A stretch of 48,438 bases of DNA, taken from NCBI GenBank assembly GCA_030620115.1, contig JAUXFG010000005.1, positions 1-48,438 of the forward strand, in the 5' to 3' direction. Under the pieces are notes generated by a model. The model saw nothing but the letters and a program-made list of their open reading frames with translations. It was not told where the DNA came from and searched no databases. The position numbers were made by a program, and so were the translations under genes. Origin of the DNA: Candidatus Fermentibacterota bacterium. Lineage in GTDB: Bacteria > JAFGKV01. This document shows positions 16,856 through 24,990 of this stretch, piece by piece (the first letter of the stretch is position 1; every line of letters starts with the position of its first letter).

Positions 16856-17082
16856 AAGTCAAGACATCTATCACTATTTCGGAAGACCTACTCAAGGTCA
16901 TCGACGAGCAGGCCGCTGGGTTCCGAAGCCGCTCAGATCTCATCGAGACTGCCTTGGCGATATTCATTGCGCAACTCATTCGGGACGAGCAAAACGCCAA
17001 AGACCTCGAAATCATCAACAGATGCGCTGATCGCCTCAATCAGGAAGCCGAGGATGTGCTCACCTATCAGGCGCCTTTGTGA
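16852..17082 (+). CDS. Ribbon-helix-helix antitoxin (MazE/ParD-like)
   Basis: Antitoxin of 76 residues. [19 protein letters not shown] and [14 protein letters not shown] form a ribbon-helix-helix DNA-binding domain in the first 45 residues; the acidic C-terminal part is expected to wrap the toxin. It overlaps the MazF-type toxin by GTGA, showing translational coupling. ATG 16852 is chosen over an in-frame ATG at 16822 because the RHH strand begins here. It probably represses its own promoter, as usual for such pairs. Confidence 0.85.
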   Translation: MKVKTSITISEDLLKVIDEQAAGFRSRSDLIETALAIFIAQLIRDEQNAKDLEIINRCADRLNQEAEDVLTYQAPL

Positions 17083-17414
17083 GACGAGGTGAGCTCTATC
17101 GAGTAGCGAAACCGTCGGCCAGAGACCCGAAACGGTTCAGGGTGTTTGTCGTTGTGAGCCGCCAGGTCGTCATGGACTCACGGTTTTCCACCGTGATCTG
17201 TGCGCCTGTCTATTCAGCCTATGACGCCTTATCAACTCAGGTTCCCGTAGGAGCGGACGAGGGGCTGAAACATGAGAGCAGCATTCACTGTGATGAGTTG
17301 ATAAGCATTCCCAAGACCATATTGACGAACTACATCGGGCGCCTTTCGCCGGCAAAGATCGAATTATTGAATCGGGCCGTTCAAATAGCGGTAGGATTTC
17401 CTGATCATCCTTAG
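17079..17414 (+). CDS. mazF: MazF/PemK-type endoribonuclease toxin
   Basis: Toxin of 111 residues that should cleave mRNA at short specific sequences. [33 protein letters not shown] and [13 protein letters not shown]...[10 protein letters not shown] follow the order of conserved MazF/PemK segments. It starts at GTG 17079, overlapping the antitoxin TGA (GTGA). Full length and apparently intact. REP unit g begins 18 bp after its stop. Confidence 0.9.
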   Translation: MRRGELYRVAKPSARDPKRFRVFVVVSRQVVMDSRFSTVICAPVYSAYDALSTQVPVGADEGLKHESSIHCDELISIPKTILTNYIGRLSPAKIELLNRAVQIAVGFPDHP

Positions 17415-17431
17415 AGACCTATCGCAGTGGA

Positions 17432-17467
17432 GATGTCGGGTTACGCACAGCTAACCCGACCTACATT
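17432..17467 (-). repeat. REP hairpin g
   Basis: GATGTCGGGTTACGCACAGC then TAACCCGACCTACATT. The loop (CGCACAG) differs from the other units but the stem is kept. Together with unit h it bounds a leader homologous to 12510-12672. Confidence 0.86.
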
Positions 17468-17691
17468 GTCTTCTCCCCCTGCAGAAAGCAGTGCGGTCAG
17501 TGGCGCAGATCAGTGGCGCAGGCGTCCTCTCCGAGGCGTAGGCTCTACGAGCCGGAGGCCTGCCTGCGATCCTCCCCTGCCTGCGATCCTCCCCTGCCTT
17601 TCGGATCCATGACCCGCACCGGGTGAGATTCCCGAGAGAGTTCGGGACAAAGTTCGAGACGAAGTTTGGGAAGGAGTAACGTAGTCGTAAC
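17468..17691 (+). repeat. RAYT leader-like repeat between REPs g and h
   Basis: Shares AGATCAGTGGCGCAGGCGT, GCCTGCGATCCTCCCCTGCC, CCATGACCCGC and GTTCGAGACGAAGTTTGGGA with 12510-12672 in the same order, with an extra insertion and a duplicated GCGATCCTCCCCTGCC. The same ACAAAGTTCGAGACGAAGTT block also occurs at 22791-22810. Confidence 0.8.
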
Positions 17692-17758
17692 GTAGGTCGG
17701 GTTAGCGTAGCGTAACCCGACATTCCAGCCGGAGTAGACATGGAATACCGACGCGCAT
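17692..17758 (+). pseudogene. REP hairpin h with N-terminal RAYT scrap
   Basis: REP unit h (17692-17726) is followed by the RAYT ribosome site and first 19 bases of the gene (17740-17758, ATGGAATACCGACGCGCAT), identical to 12721-12739. The match ends abruptly at the last base of the stop codon of the DUF3160 gene on the other strand, so this RAYT copy was truncated to six codons or inserted here with its remainder lost. Confidence 0.85.
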
Positions 17759-20463
17759 CACCTCGATAAGACCAAGGGACGACTGGCATGATGCGTGCCC
17801 GAGGCCAGGTGCAGTATATACGCCCCCGTCGGGATGGATACGTTCTCCTGCGCCTGCCAGTGTATGGCGAATAATCCGGATGCAAGCTGGCCCTGATACA
17901 GGACCGCTCGTTCCCGCCCGGCCATATCGAAGAGCGAGAGCCTGACTCTCCCCTTGGAGGGCAGCGAGAACGAAATCGTGCACACATCACGGACGGGATG
18001 CGGCTTGATTCCAATGATCTTGAGTTCCGTCGGCACGATGGCCGGCGGTGACTGAGCGGATCCCATGGTGATCGTGGTTCCCCAATCCAGGAGCGTGTTG
18101 CCGTCGGGATCCTCACAGTCGAACCAGAGCACGGCATCGCCCTCTGTCCAGCCCCCTGTGCTGAACGAGCCCTGATACAGATTCTCGCCCATAAGATCCA
18201 GGAACACGTCTATTCTCTCTCCCGACGGCGACGTCACCGTAAGAGACGGCTGCGGCACACCGCCATACCAATGCGGATCCCAGAAGACATCCACCGTCAC
18301 CGTCATGCCGGTGTCCACGACCTCGGGGGAGAGGATGAACGAAAAGGAGGGGATGGATTTTGTCTCGTGGAAGAAGTGTGCCGGGGAGGGATTGAGAAGC
18401 GAGACCGTACTGTCACGAAAGCTGGCGGTCCATACCGGCGGACTCGACGGTGTCGCTCCCGTCAGGAGTTCTCGCCACTCCTCATCAGTCATCCGCTGTG
18501 ACATAGGGAGAGTGAACTCATAGTACGGGAGGAATACGCCACGAGTGAGATAGATAACCCCGTTGCGGCGTACTGCCACCAGAAGTTCCCATGGATACCC
18601 GACGCCCTCTTCAAGACAATTCCGGTATATCAAATCGGTATGTACGTCCGCGATCACGGCAGTCTGGTCATCGGCTTCCCAATCCGGCTCCCCAGGTTCA
18701 AGCGACGGTTCGTCAACGGAGATGATCACCTGAAGATCGAGCCCGATGGCCGCCACCAATGAATCCTGGGCTGGAGAGAGAGGGATCCCCTCTAATTCGG
18801 CAATCGAAATATCGAGAAGCTCCATGCATAAGGAGCGAAGCATGTCCAGCCGCGCCTCATCCGATGCACCCAAGAGACCAAGCCCCGAAAGGCCCGCTTT
18901 CGTGTAGTCCGCCAGGGCCGCCAATCGTGCCCAGAGATACGGATTGGGCTCGACGTAGCCTTGGAGAAGCGCACTGGTCGGGGGCATGCCTGAGGTGTAT
19001 GACTGCTTGGCATAGAGGATGGTATCATGGCGCAGCTCTCCCCAACTCATGAGAGAGGTGGAAAGCTCGCGGTCTGACCACGCGGAGTTGGTCATGAACA
19101 CCGGCCAACCATCGGTCTTGTCAAAGAGGAGCGGCATGAGGGAGTAGAGCCAGTTGTAGTACAGATTTCCCGCCCATGTCGAATCGGAGATCGACTCCAT
19201 GTATTCGCACATGGCCTGAAGCTGGGCCACATAGAGAGGATCCGAGAACTCACCGTACACGTTGTCGAGGAGCCACATGGCACGGTCGCTCCCCAGAGAA
19301 GCCATGATGTCCAGCCCCCGGGGCATGGTCCTCTCGCAGTGAGGGACAACAAGCTGCTCGAACACATATGAATCTGGAATGAACCGCTGCCCCATGAATC
19401 GGAGGCCCTGCACGAACTCATCGTCGGCGATCTGGGGGAGCTCGAACTGTGCTCGTGCCTCTTGTATGAACCGGTCAAGCAGCGTGGAGTCTGCCAGCTC
19501 TGAGGTGGAAAGTTCCGCCATAGGGCTGCCGTAGACTGATTCGGCAAGCTCCTGATACATCAGAGGCGTCAGATCGTCGCTGCGTCCGACAAAAAACACG
19601 GTAGGCCAATAGATCGTGGTCCACTGAGTGTGGCAGGCAGGATGGCGGGCCATATCTCTCACCAGGAAAAGAGCCGACAGGGTGTGGTCCCTTACAAGCT
19701 CTGGATCACACCCCTCGTCCAGCGCGAACGTCATCCTGCCATACCACATCAGCGCCCCGAAATAGCACGCCAACGTATCGCTGGTGCTATAATGCCCCCG
19801 TACCTTGTACTGTGTATAATCTTCATCCAATCCAAAGATCGGAGAGAGGGTCATTTGATCATGGGCTCGAATCAGTGCAAGCTCGTCATTGACCAAGTCG
19901 GCGACATCCGGATGCGGGAGATGCGTGGAATCGAGCAGGCAGGCCGCCACTGAATGGAACGCAAGGAGGCGGTGTGCCGCCGAGAGCTCAACCTGGCCGG
20001 ATGCCTCCACCACGGTTGCAACTGCCGCTGACACCAGGGTTTCATTGAGGGACTGTGCGGCGCCGAAAAGCCTGGTGAGCTCGGCGCGCTTGAGCAGATG
20101 ATCAAAGAGGATGTGGTAGGCATGTAGAAACGCATCGGAACTCACGAATGACGGTATGCGTCGATCCCTGTTCACGTTGTAGAGATCATAGACCTCCGCA
20201 TGGCCAGGAATGGGGATCACCACAAAGCTGTTGGCCGCAATGAGATCCCGTTCCGTCTGCGTCAGATCAAAATCATCCGCATTCACCACATTGGAGAGAT
20301 CCGGCTCGATCTCCCACGGCTCCACCGAGGGCTCCACATTCACCGGAATCGGCACATAGGTAGCAAATGAGCTCTCCACTGGCTCGGTGATATCCGCCAG
20401 CATCTGATCGAGAGCAAATGAGGGGGAAACAAGCAGCAGGAAAAGAAAAAGACCGTATCGCAT
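17758..20463 (-). CDS. Secreted DUF3160-family protein with C-terminal sorting domain
   Basis: Secreted protein of about 901 residues. MRYGLFLFLLLVSPSFA is a signal peptide. The body matches DUF3160, with the diagnostic RIPSFVSSDAFLHAYHILFD; function of the family is unknown. An Ig-like segment follows (VTVDVFWDPHWYG...SLTVTSPSGERIDV). The last 80 residues are a FlgD/T9SS-like domain (PHPVRDVCTIS, LFDMAGRERAV, IPTGAYILHL, RPLVLSR). GGAGGT 5 nt before ATG 20463 fixes the start. The final base pairs of the stop codon fall at the junction with a RAYT scrap, so the stop may have been created by that insertion. Confidence 0.85.
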   Translation of the reverse strand: MRYGLFLFLLLVSPSFALDQMLADITEPVESSFATYVPIPVNVEPSVEPWEIEPDLSNVVNADDFDLTQTERDLIAANSFVVIPIPGHAEVYDLYNVNRDRRIPSFVSSDAFLHAYHILFDHLLKRAELTRLFGAAQSLNETLVSAAVATVVEASGQVELSAAHRLLAFHSVAACLLDSTHLPHPDVADLVNDELALIRAHDQMTLSPIFGLDEDYTQYKVRGHYSTSDTLACYFGALMWYGRMTFALDEGCDPELVRDHTLSALFLVRDMARHPACHTQWTTIYWPTVFFVGRSDDLTPLMYQELAESVYGSPMAELSTSELADSTLLDRFIQEARAQFELPQIADDEFVQGLRFMGQRFIPDSYVFEQLVVPHCERTMPRGLDIMASLGSDRAMWLLDNVYGEFSDPLYVAQLQAMCEYMESISDSTWAGNLYYNWLYSLMPLLFDKTDGWPVFMTNSAWSDRELSTSLMSWGELRHDTILYAKQSYTSGMPPTSALLQGYVEPNPYLWARLAALADYTKAGLSGLGLLGASDEARLDMLRSLCMELLDISIAELEGIPLSPAQDSLVAAIGLDLQVIISVDEPSLEPGEPDWEADDQTAVIADVHTDLIYRNCLEEGVGYPWELLVAVRRNGVIYLTRGVFLPYYEFTLPMSQRMTDEEWRELLTGATPSSPPVWTASFRDSTVSLLNPSPAHFFHETKSIPSFSFILSPEVVDTGMTVTVDVFWDPHWYGGVPQPSLTVTSPSGERIDVFLDLMGENLYQGSFSTGGWTEGDAVLWFDCEDPDGNTLLDWGTTITMGSAQSPPAIVPTELKIIGIKPHPVRDVCTISFSLPSKGRVRLSLFDMAGRERAVLYQGQLASGLFAIHWQAQENVSIPTGAYILHLASGTHHASRPLVLSR

Positions 20464-20657
20464 AACTACCTCCAAAGAAAGAAAGTTTCGGGCCGCTCAA
20501 TTCACCGTCTTCAATAATGCAGGGATCATGCCAAGTCCGGAACATGGATATCATGTGCAAGCCTCAGAGGGGCCGCCCATCTAACCCGAATGCGGAGCCG
20601 GATCGTGCAAGTCATGCACACCAGGTATGCATCTTATGCATGATGGTGGGCGCTGGG

Positions 20658-21545
20658 CTATGTGTGGTCGTGTACCCCTTCGTACGGCTCCAGGTGTACC
20701 ACCACATCTGTCACGAACGGTCCGTGCCGGATCAGTTCCTGTTTCACCTGTTCCGAGATGTCATGACCTTGGCGTACTGTCATTTCGGGATGGACCTCGA
20801 TGTGAAGATCCACCGCAAGATCCGAACACCCCATGTATCGCGTTCGGATCTCGTGGGCGCTTCGAACGCCTTCCACCTGCAAAGCGAGTTCTCTGATCCT
20901 CCGCAGATCCTCCTCCGAAGCACTTGAATCGATAAGTTTCTCAAAGGAGGGTCGAATGATCTTGAAGGCCGCTTGGAAGATGAACAGTGAAACCGCTACT
21001 GCACCGACATGATCAAGGAAGGCCCATCCGGGATCGATCAATCCTCCCGCCACGGCAAGGGCTGCGGGAATCGAACTCAAGGCATCCGAACGATGATGCC
21101 AGGCATTGGCCACCAGGGGCATGGACCGGATTCGGCGGCCTACGCCATAGGTCCAGCGGTAGAGTATCTCCTTGGCGACCAACGAGATGAGGGCCGCCGC
21201 CAGGGCTATCCATCCCGGGGCTGTCGCGTGGCCTTCCCGCATGGTGATAATCGCATTCCGCACAAGGCCCACCGCCACAGCAACCAAGACTAATCCGATG
21301 CCCAGGGTGACCATGGTTTCTATCCGTCGGTGCCCATGGGGGTGGGAAGCATCGGCAGGTCTTGTCCAGTACTTGACTCCCACCAGAATGGCGATGTCCG
21401 TGGTCATGTCAGACAGGCTGTGAACCGCATCGGCGACTACGGCCTGGCTGTGGCCCAGGATGCCTCCAACAAACTTCAGGCCAGCGAGAGCAAGATTCGC
21501 AAGCAGCCCGACCCATGTGACTCGTTGTATCGTTGTGCCCTCCAT
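20658..21545 (-). CDS. Cation diffusion facilitator (CDF) metal exporter
   Basis: Inner-membrane Zn2+/Fe2+-type exporter of 295 residues driven by protons. Six membrane segments are visible. Metal-site motifs are His42-x3-Asp46 in ADAVHSLSDM (second segment) and His-x3-Asp in NAWHHRSDALSS (fifth segment), a HxxxD/HxxxD set typical of zinc-preferring members. The cytoplasmic ZT-dimer domain follows (VRSAHEIRTRYMG, DLAVDLHIEVHPEMTV). The C-terminus ends in a His-rich EGVHDHT. No clear Shine-Dalgarno precedes ATG 21545. It is flanked by secreted-protein genes with no evident functional link. Confidence 0.92.
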   Translation of the reverse strand: MEGTTIQRVTWVGLLANLALAGLKFVGGILGHSQAVVADAVHSLSDMTTDIAILVGVKYWTRPADASHPHGHRRIETMVTLGIGLVLVAVAVGLVRNAIITMREGHATAPGWIALAAALISLVAKEILYRWTYGVGRRIRSMPLVANAWHHRSDALSSIPAALAVAGGLIDPGWAFLDHVGAVAVSLFIFQAAFKIIRPSFEKLIDSSASEEDLRRIRELALQVEGVRSAHEIRTRYMGCSDLAVDLHIEVHPEMTVRQGHDISEQVKQELIRHGPFVTDVVVHLEPYEGVHDHT

Positions 21546-21576
21546 TTACGTTTCGCTATCAGCCGTCACCAGATAT

Positions 21577-22602
21577 TCATCGCGCAAGAACAATCCACTG
21601 TCTCACGTCTTCTCCATGACTATTGGTAGCAAGAACCAGGTAGCATCCGTTCGGGATATCCAGATCCACCTCCATCTGCGTGAAGCCGCCCGGCGCTACC
21701 ATGCGTCTCACGGTTCGCCCTGCCAGATCCATGACGCTGATCTCTTTTGGGCCCCGACCAAGAAGCCGAAGCCTGAGCATGCCCCGGGAGGGAACGGGCC
21801 CCACAGAGAGATCCAGGGACACCGGGCGATTGGCGGCGGGGCTCTCCACTATGGGATCGACAAAGAAATACCAGACATGGTCGTCGGAAAGTTCCCCGGG
21901 ATCTGTTACCAAGACCCCCACGGAGTCAGCACCTTCCCGGGTAAAGGTCACCTCCTGGGACATAAGATCACCCATGATGTCAACACCGTAAGTCCATTCC
22001 CATGTAAGGGCATCGCCGTCCGGGTCCATGGCCTGGGCGCTGAATGTGATAGCTGTGCCTTGACCAACGGTGTCGATTTCCTCGGGCCAGAAACCGGTGA
22101 TGACGGGGGCACGGTTCGTGTTCAGGACCATAATGGTGATGGGGTCGGTGATTCGGTGTCGGTGGGATCTCCAGCTCAGACAGGCCTTCACTCCATAGGC
22201 CCCTTCCGCCTCAGGCGCACGGACTATCCAGCGAACAGCAGTGCTCTCCTCGGGCCGCTCATTGTAGTTGTATGGGCTGCCATTGCTGTTGGGATCTTGC
22301 TCGATGGTCCACCCGGAGTTGCCCAAAGGCTGATTTGATTCATTGAGCAGGTAAATTCCCGCTACCTGACTCAGATCACAGTCATAGGCCAGCTCGATGA
22401 GCGCGCCGCTCTCTCCGGGAACCAGGCTTGAGGGATAGGAATCAAAGGCAATAGAACCAGCTCCCTGACTGCCGTTGTGGCATAAATAGCAGCTCCCGCC
22501 CCATCCGCGATTCCCATCCCCTACCCCCCCTGAATACGCTCCAACGAGACCGCACCACACAAGGCCAAGGAGAACCACGATGAAGGTCATTTGGCGTTGC
22601 AC
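21577..22602 (-). CDS. Secreted choice-of-anchor-V-like protein with CxxCH motif and sorting domain
   Basis: Secreted protein of 341 residues with an N-terminal signal (MTFIVVLLGLVWCGLVGAYS). Just after it, GGVGDGNRGWGGSCYLCHNG resembles the choice-of-anchor V domain; Cys38-x2-Cys41-His42 is a haem c attachment motif. A PKD/cadherin-like segment follows (ITFSAQAMDPDGDALTWEW), then a FlgD/T9SS-like C-terminal domain (GPVPSRGMLRLRL, VMDLAGRTVRRM, IPNGCYLVLA, RQWIVLAR). The start is GTG 22602, supported by AAAGGAG seven bases upstream. Whether haem is attached, and the function, are not known. Confidence 0.8.
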   Translation of the reverse strand: MQRQMTFIVVLLGLVWCGLVGAYSGGVGDGNRGWGGSCYLCHNGSQGAGSIAFDSYPSSLVPGESGALIELAYDCDLSQVAGIYLLNESNQPLGNSGWTIEQDPNSNGSPYNYNERPEESTAVRWIVRAPEAEGAYGVKACLSWRSHRHRITDPITIMVLNTNRAPVITGFWPEEIDTVGQGTAITFSAQAMDPDGDALTWEWTYGVDIMGDLMSQEVTFTREGADSVGVLVTDPGELSDDHVWYFFVDPIVESPAANRPVSLDLSVGPVPSRGMLRLRLLGRGPKEISVMDLAGRTVRRMVAPGGFTQMEVDLDIPNGCYLVLATNSHGEDVRQWIVLAR

Positions 22603-23000
22603 GATCTAGCTCCTTTCGTGCCACATCTCTTGCGGGTCATATCAGCCAACGACCCAGCAAAAGAGCAGCGAGATATTCGGAAATGCAAGACTGAGCCTTA
22701 TGCAAAGGGGAACCACGGATTACACAGATTGGGAGAGGAGATTGGGAAAAGGATTGGGAGACATGAACATCCCCTCGCCTACGCTCGGGACAAAGTTCGA
22801 GACGAAGTTTGTTGGGATGATGGAGGGCCATGCTCCGTCATGGCCGTAGATGCTCGATACGACGGACGCGACGGAGCGCGTCCCTCCAGAGATGCTGATG
22901 AGGCGGCGATTGGGAGAAATGGGATATGGGAATGAGGAATTGAACATCCAACATCGAATGAGATGAGGAGAGGGACAATCGATAACCCACAACGGGCAAG
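22603..23000. repeat. Gene-free stretch with dispersed repeats
   Basis: No gene seen. The block at 22787-22811 repeats the RAYT-leader sequence GACAAAGTTCGAGACGAAG. 22812-22890 is an inverted copy of the two-hairpin repeat also at 3995-4042 and 32656-32732 (GGCCATGCTCCGTCATGGCC and GGACGCGACGGAGCGCGTCC). The flanks contain purine-rich GATTGGGAGA-type tandem pieces (22733-22760, 22910-22930). Confidence 0.72.
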
Positions 23001-23732
23001 CTAGTCGGGCAGCGGCACAGAGAGGCCTGCTTCGTGAGGAGATGCATAGACGCGAACCTCATGCGCGGGCCCGATCAGGATGTCGATCACGCCTGCCGTC
23101 CACACGGCGATCATGCCATACCCCACTGCCTGATGGATCTTGTAGAGCCGATTATAGTCCTCATATCGGATCGAGATCTTGTCAATGGGGGCGTTGAGAT
23201 AGTCATCACGCGCCCTGTCCATTTGGGCGCCGGAGATGATCCACCCGCTTGCGGTGGCAAGGGCAAGAGAACCAAGCGCGACGGCCTTCGTTTTTCGCCC
23301 CAGGCGCCATTGCCCCCAACCCGGAAGGATGAGGCTCTGCATTGCTGCACGCGGCCTCTTGTCCTCGAGAAGCAGATAGACGGGAGAAGGGGAGGTCACA
23401 TGAGAGGAATCCACGGTGACCCCCACGGCCCGGAACTCCTCGATTATCTTCGGAGATACTTCCCGCGGGTCCAGCGAGATCGTAGGGTCTAATTCTCGAG
23501 CCACGGTGAACTCGGCACGCGCCATGGCTTTCTCGCCGAGCCCAATCAAGGCAAACCCCTTCCAGAGATGAAGGCGGGCGATGTAGTCAACCGTGTATCC
23601 ATGGGGAGCGACGAGCAGAGAATCCACCCTCTGGATAACCTGCGAATACATGCCCGCTGCATAAGGCTCAGCAAGCTCCGAAGGCATGTCCACTACCCCA
23701 AGGACAAGGAGGAGCATCATCAGCGCTGCCAC
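23001..23732 (-). CDS. Membrane protein with TPR-like region and DUF5683-like motif
   Basis: A 243-residue envelope protein. The N-terminal hydrophobic stretch (MMLLLVLGVVDM) is a possible signal. Residues of about 20-85 look like a TPR-type helical repeat (RLHLWKGFALIGLGEKAMARAEF read as two helices). Then SLILPGWGQWRLGRKTKA, the hallmark of DUF5683-like small membrane proteins, precedes two membrane segments. It is the last gene of the five-gene operon; the start (GTG 23732) lies 5 nt after the kelch stop. An ATG at 23720 is an alternative start. Function unknown. Confidence 0.72.
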   Translation of the reverse strand: MAALMMLLLVLGVVDMPSELAEPYAAGMYSQVIQRVDSLLVAPHGYTVDYIARLHLWKGFALIGLGEKAMARAEFTVARELDPTISLDPREVSPKIIEEFRAVGVTVDSSHVTSPSPVYLLLEDKRPRAAMQSLILPGWGQWRLGRKTKAVALGSLALATASGWIISGAQMDRARDDYLNAPIDKISIRYEDYNRLYKIHQAVGYGMIAVWTAGVIDILIGPAHEVRVYASPHEAGLSVPLPD

Positions 23733-23737
23733 GGGAA

Positions 23738-24955
23738 CTACTTAATGAGGATCAAAGGCACTGCATTCCTCGTCCCAGCAGCCTTGACCCGGAGAACATA
23801 CAGCCCACTCGGCATCGATTCTGGTGGAGCAAACTCCGTCAAGAGCTGTTGATCGAATCCTCGACAACCCCAGATTTCTTGCCCCGAAATCGAGTGTACC
23901 GACAGTTCCCATGAGCTTCGTTGGCCAAATTCGACATGAATGGCACAGCGCTGTGAAAAGGGGTTTGGCGAGAGTCGAATCGAAATCTGTGGCAGAGGTG
24001 GGGGATGCTCAGTCAGCGAAACCGCGTCAATACGGATTCGCTCGGCCGATTCCAGGGGGTCCGCATCGGCGGCACTCATACCCCCAGCAGCCACAAGGAA
24101 TTCGCCCACAACCCCACCGGCAAGGCGCATCCTCGGGGTGTTCATCTCCCGCAACGGTATCCAAACAGAAGCACCTTTCTTCAGCATCAATACATCATCC
24201 AATATGCCCGAGTTATCCTGACCGGTGCCTTGTCCGCCCACCACAAATATATCACCACCACAAGCACTCACCAGATGCCCTCCCTGAGCGCCGGGAAGCT
24301 CCGGACCATATCTCCAGTGATTGTGTTCCAGAATCTCCGTGCTGGCCAAAGGCCCATGAAAAAATCCACCGACGATGAAGACCTCTCCTTCATCCACCGC
24401 AACCCCCGCACCTCCTCGAGCCTGCTGGAGAGATGGCCCTGTTTGGAATCCTACGCCGGGAGAGAATTGGAACACGTCGGATCCATAGTGGTCGGACTCA
24501 AGAAGGCCACCCAAGAGAAGGATCCCGCCATCCCCCGGTGCCACTGCGCAGGCTCCTTGCACAGGCATAGGCGTATGGATCGACGTTCCACTCCACTGGG
24601 GTTCACCCGGGCTCCAGTGCCAGATGTCGTCGAGGAGCTCTCCCGCAGCCCCCACGCCGCCAAAAAGATAGATTCTTCTGCCCAGGACGGCGCATGCCTG
24701 GGCCGCCGCGGAATCAGGGAGAGCAGGCAAACCACGAATCCAGACGTCGTGCACAATCACATATGCCTCCACAACATCGATCACTCCCCCCACGCCTCTC
24801 CCGCGTCCCCCCATCACATAGAGCGTGTCACCGATCACCGCGGATGCTGCGTCCATACGAGCGGTAGGCATGGGCGCACAGAACTCCCAGTCTGTATGCG
24901 ATTGCGCAGAAGAGGAAACAAGTAGCAGCAAGAGAATCCTTATCAACGGCTTCAT
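23738..24955 (-). CDS. Secreted kelch-repeat protein with C-terminal sorting domain
   Basis: Secreted beta-propeller of about 405 residues. MKPLIRILLLLLVSSSAQS is a signal peptide. Kelch repeats have the double-glycine pattern: GDTLYVMGG, GRRIYLFGGVG, GGILLLGG, EGEVFIVGG, GGDIFVVGG and GEFLVAAGG. A FlgD/T9SS-like C-terminal domain ends the protein (LSPNPFSQRCAI, VHSISGQEIWG, MPSGLYVLRV, VPLILIK). A GGAGGG site about 9 nt upstream supports ATG 24955. It follows the kinase gene by 35 bp and precedes the DUF5683-like gene by 5 bp, so it may be a surface output of the signalling operon. Confidence 0.87.
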   Translation of the reverse strand: MKPLIRILLLLLVSSSAQSHTDWEFCAPMPTARMDAASAVIGDTLYVMGGRGRGVGGVIDVVEAYVIVHDVWIRGLPALPDSAAAQACAVLGRRIYLFGGVGAAGELLDDIWHWSPGEPQWSGTSIHTPMPVQGACAVAPGDGGILLLGGLLESDHYGSDVFQFSPGVGFQTGPSLQQARGGAGVAVDEGEVFIVGGFFHGPLASTEILEHNHWRYGPELPGAQGGHLVSACGGDIFVVGGQGTGQDNSGILDDVLMLKKGASVWIPLREMNTPRMRLAGGVVGEFLVAAGGMSAADADPLESAERIRIDAVSLTEHPPPLPQISIRLSPNPFSQRCAIHVEFGQRSSWELSVHSISGQEIWGCRGFDQQLLTEFAPPESMPSGLYVLRVKAAGTRNAVPLILIK

Positions 24956-24990
24956 ATTCTTATCCCTCCTCCTCCGCATGGAAGCATTTT

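Noticed and set aside
12474-17726. CRISPR array formed by the REP units
   Set aside because: Units are hairpins in both orientations, irregularly spaced, with genes between them and no cas genes.
21460-22338. 292-codon plus-strand frame over the choice-of-anchor-V gene
   Set aside because: Antisense to a gene with signal peptide, domains and ribosome site.
23824-24925. Plus-strand frames of 184 and 306 codons over the kelch gene
   Set aside because: Antisense shadows; translations are rich in His, Arg and Ser with no domain.
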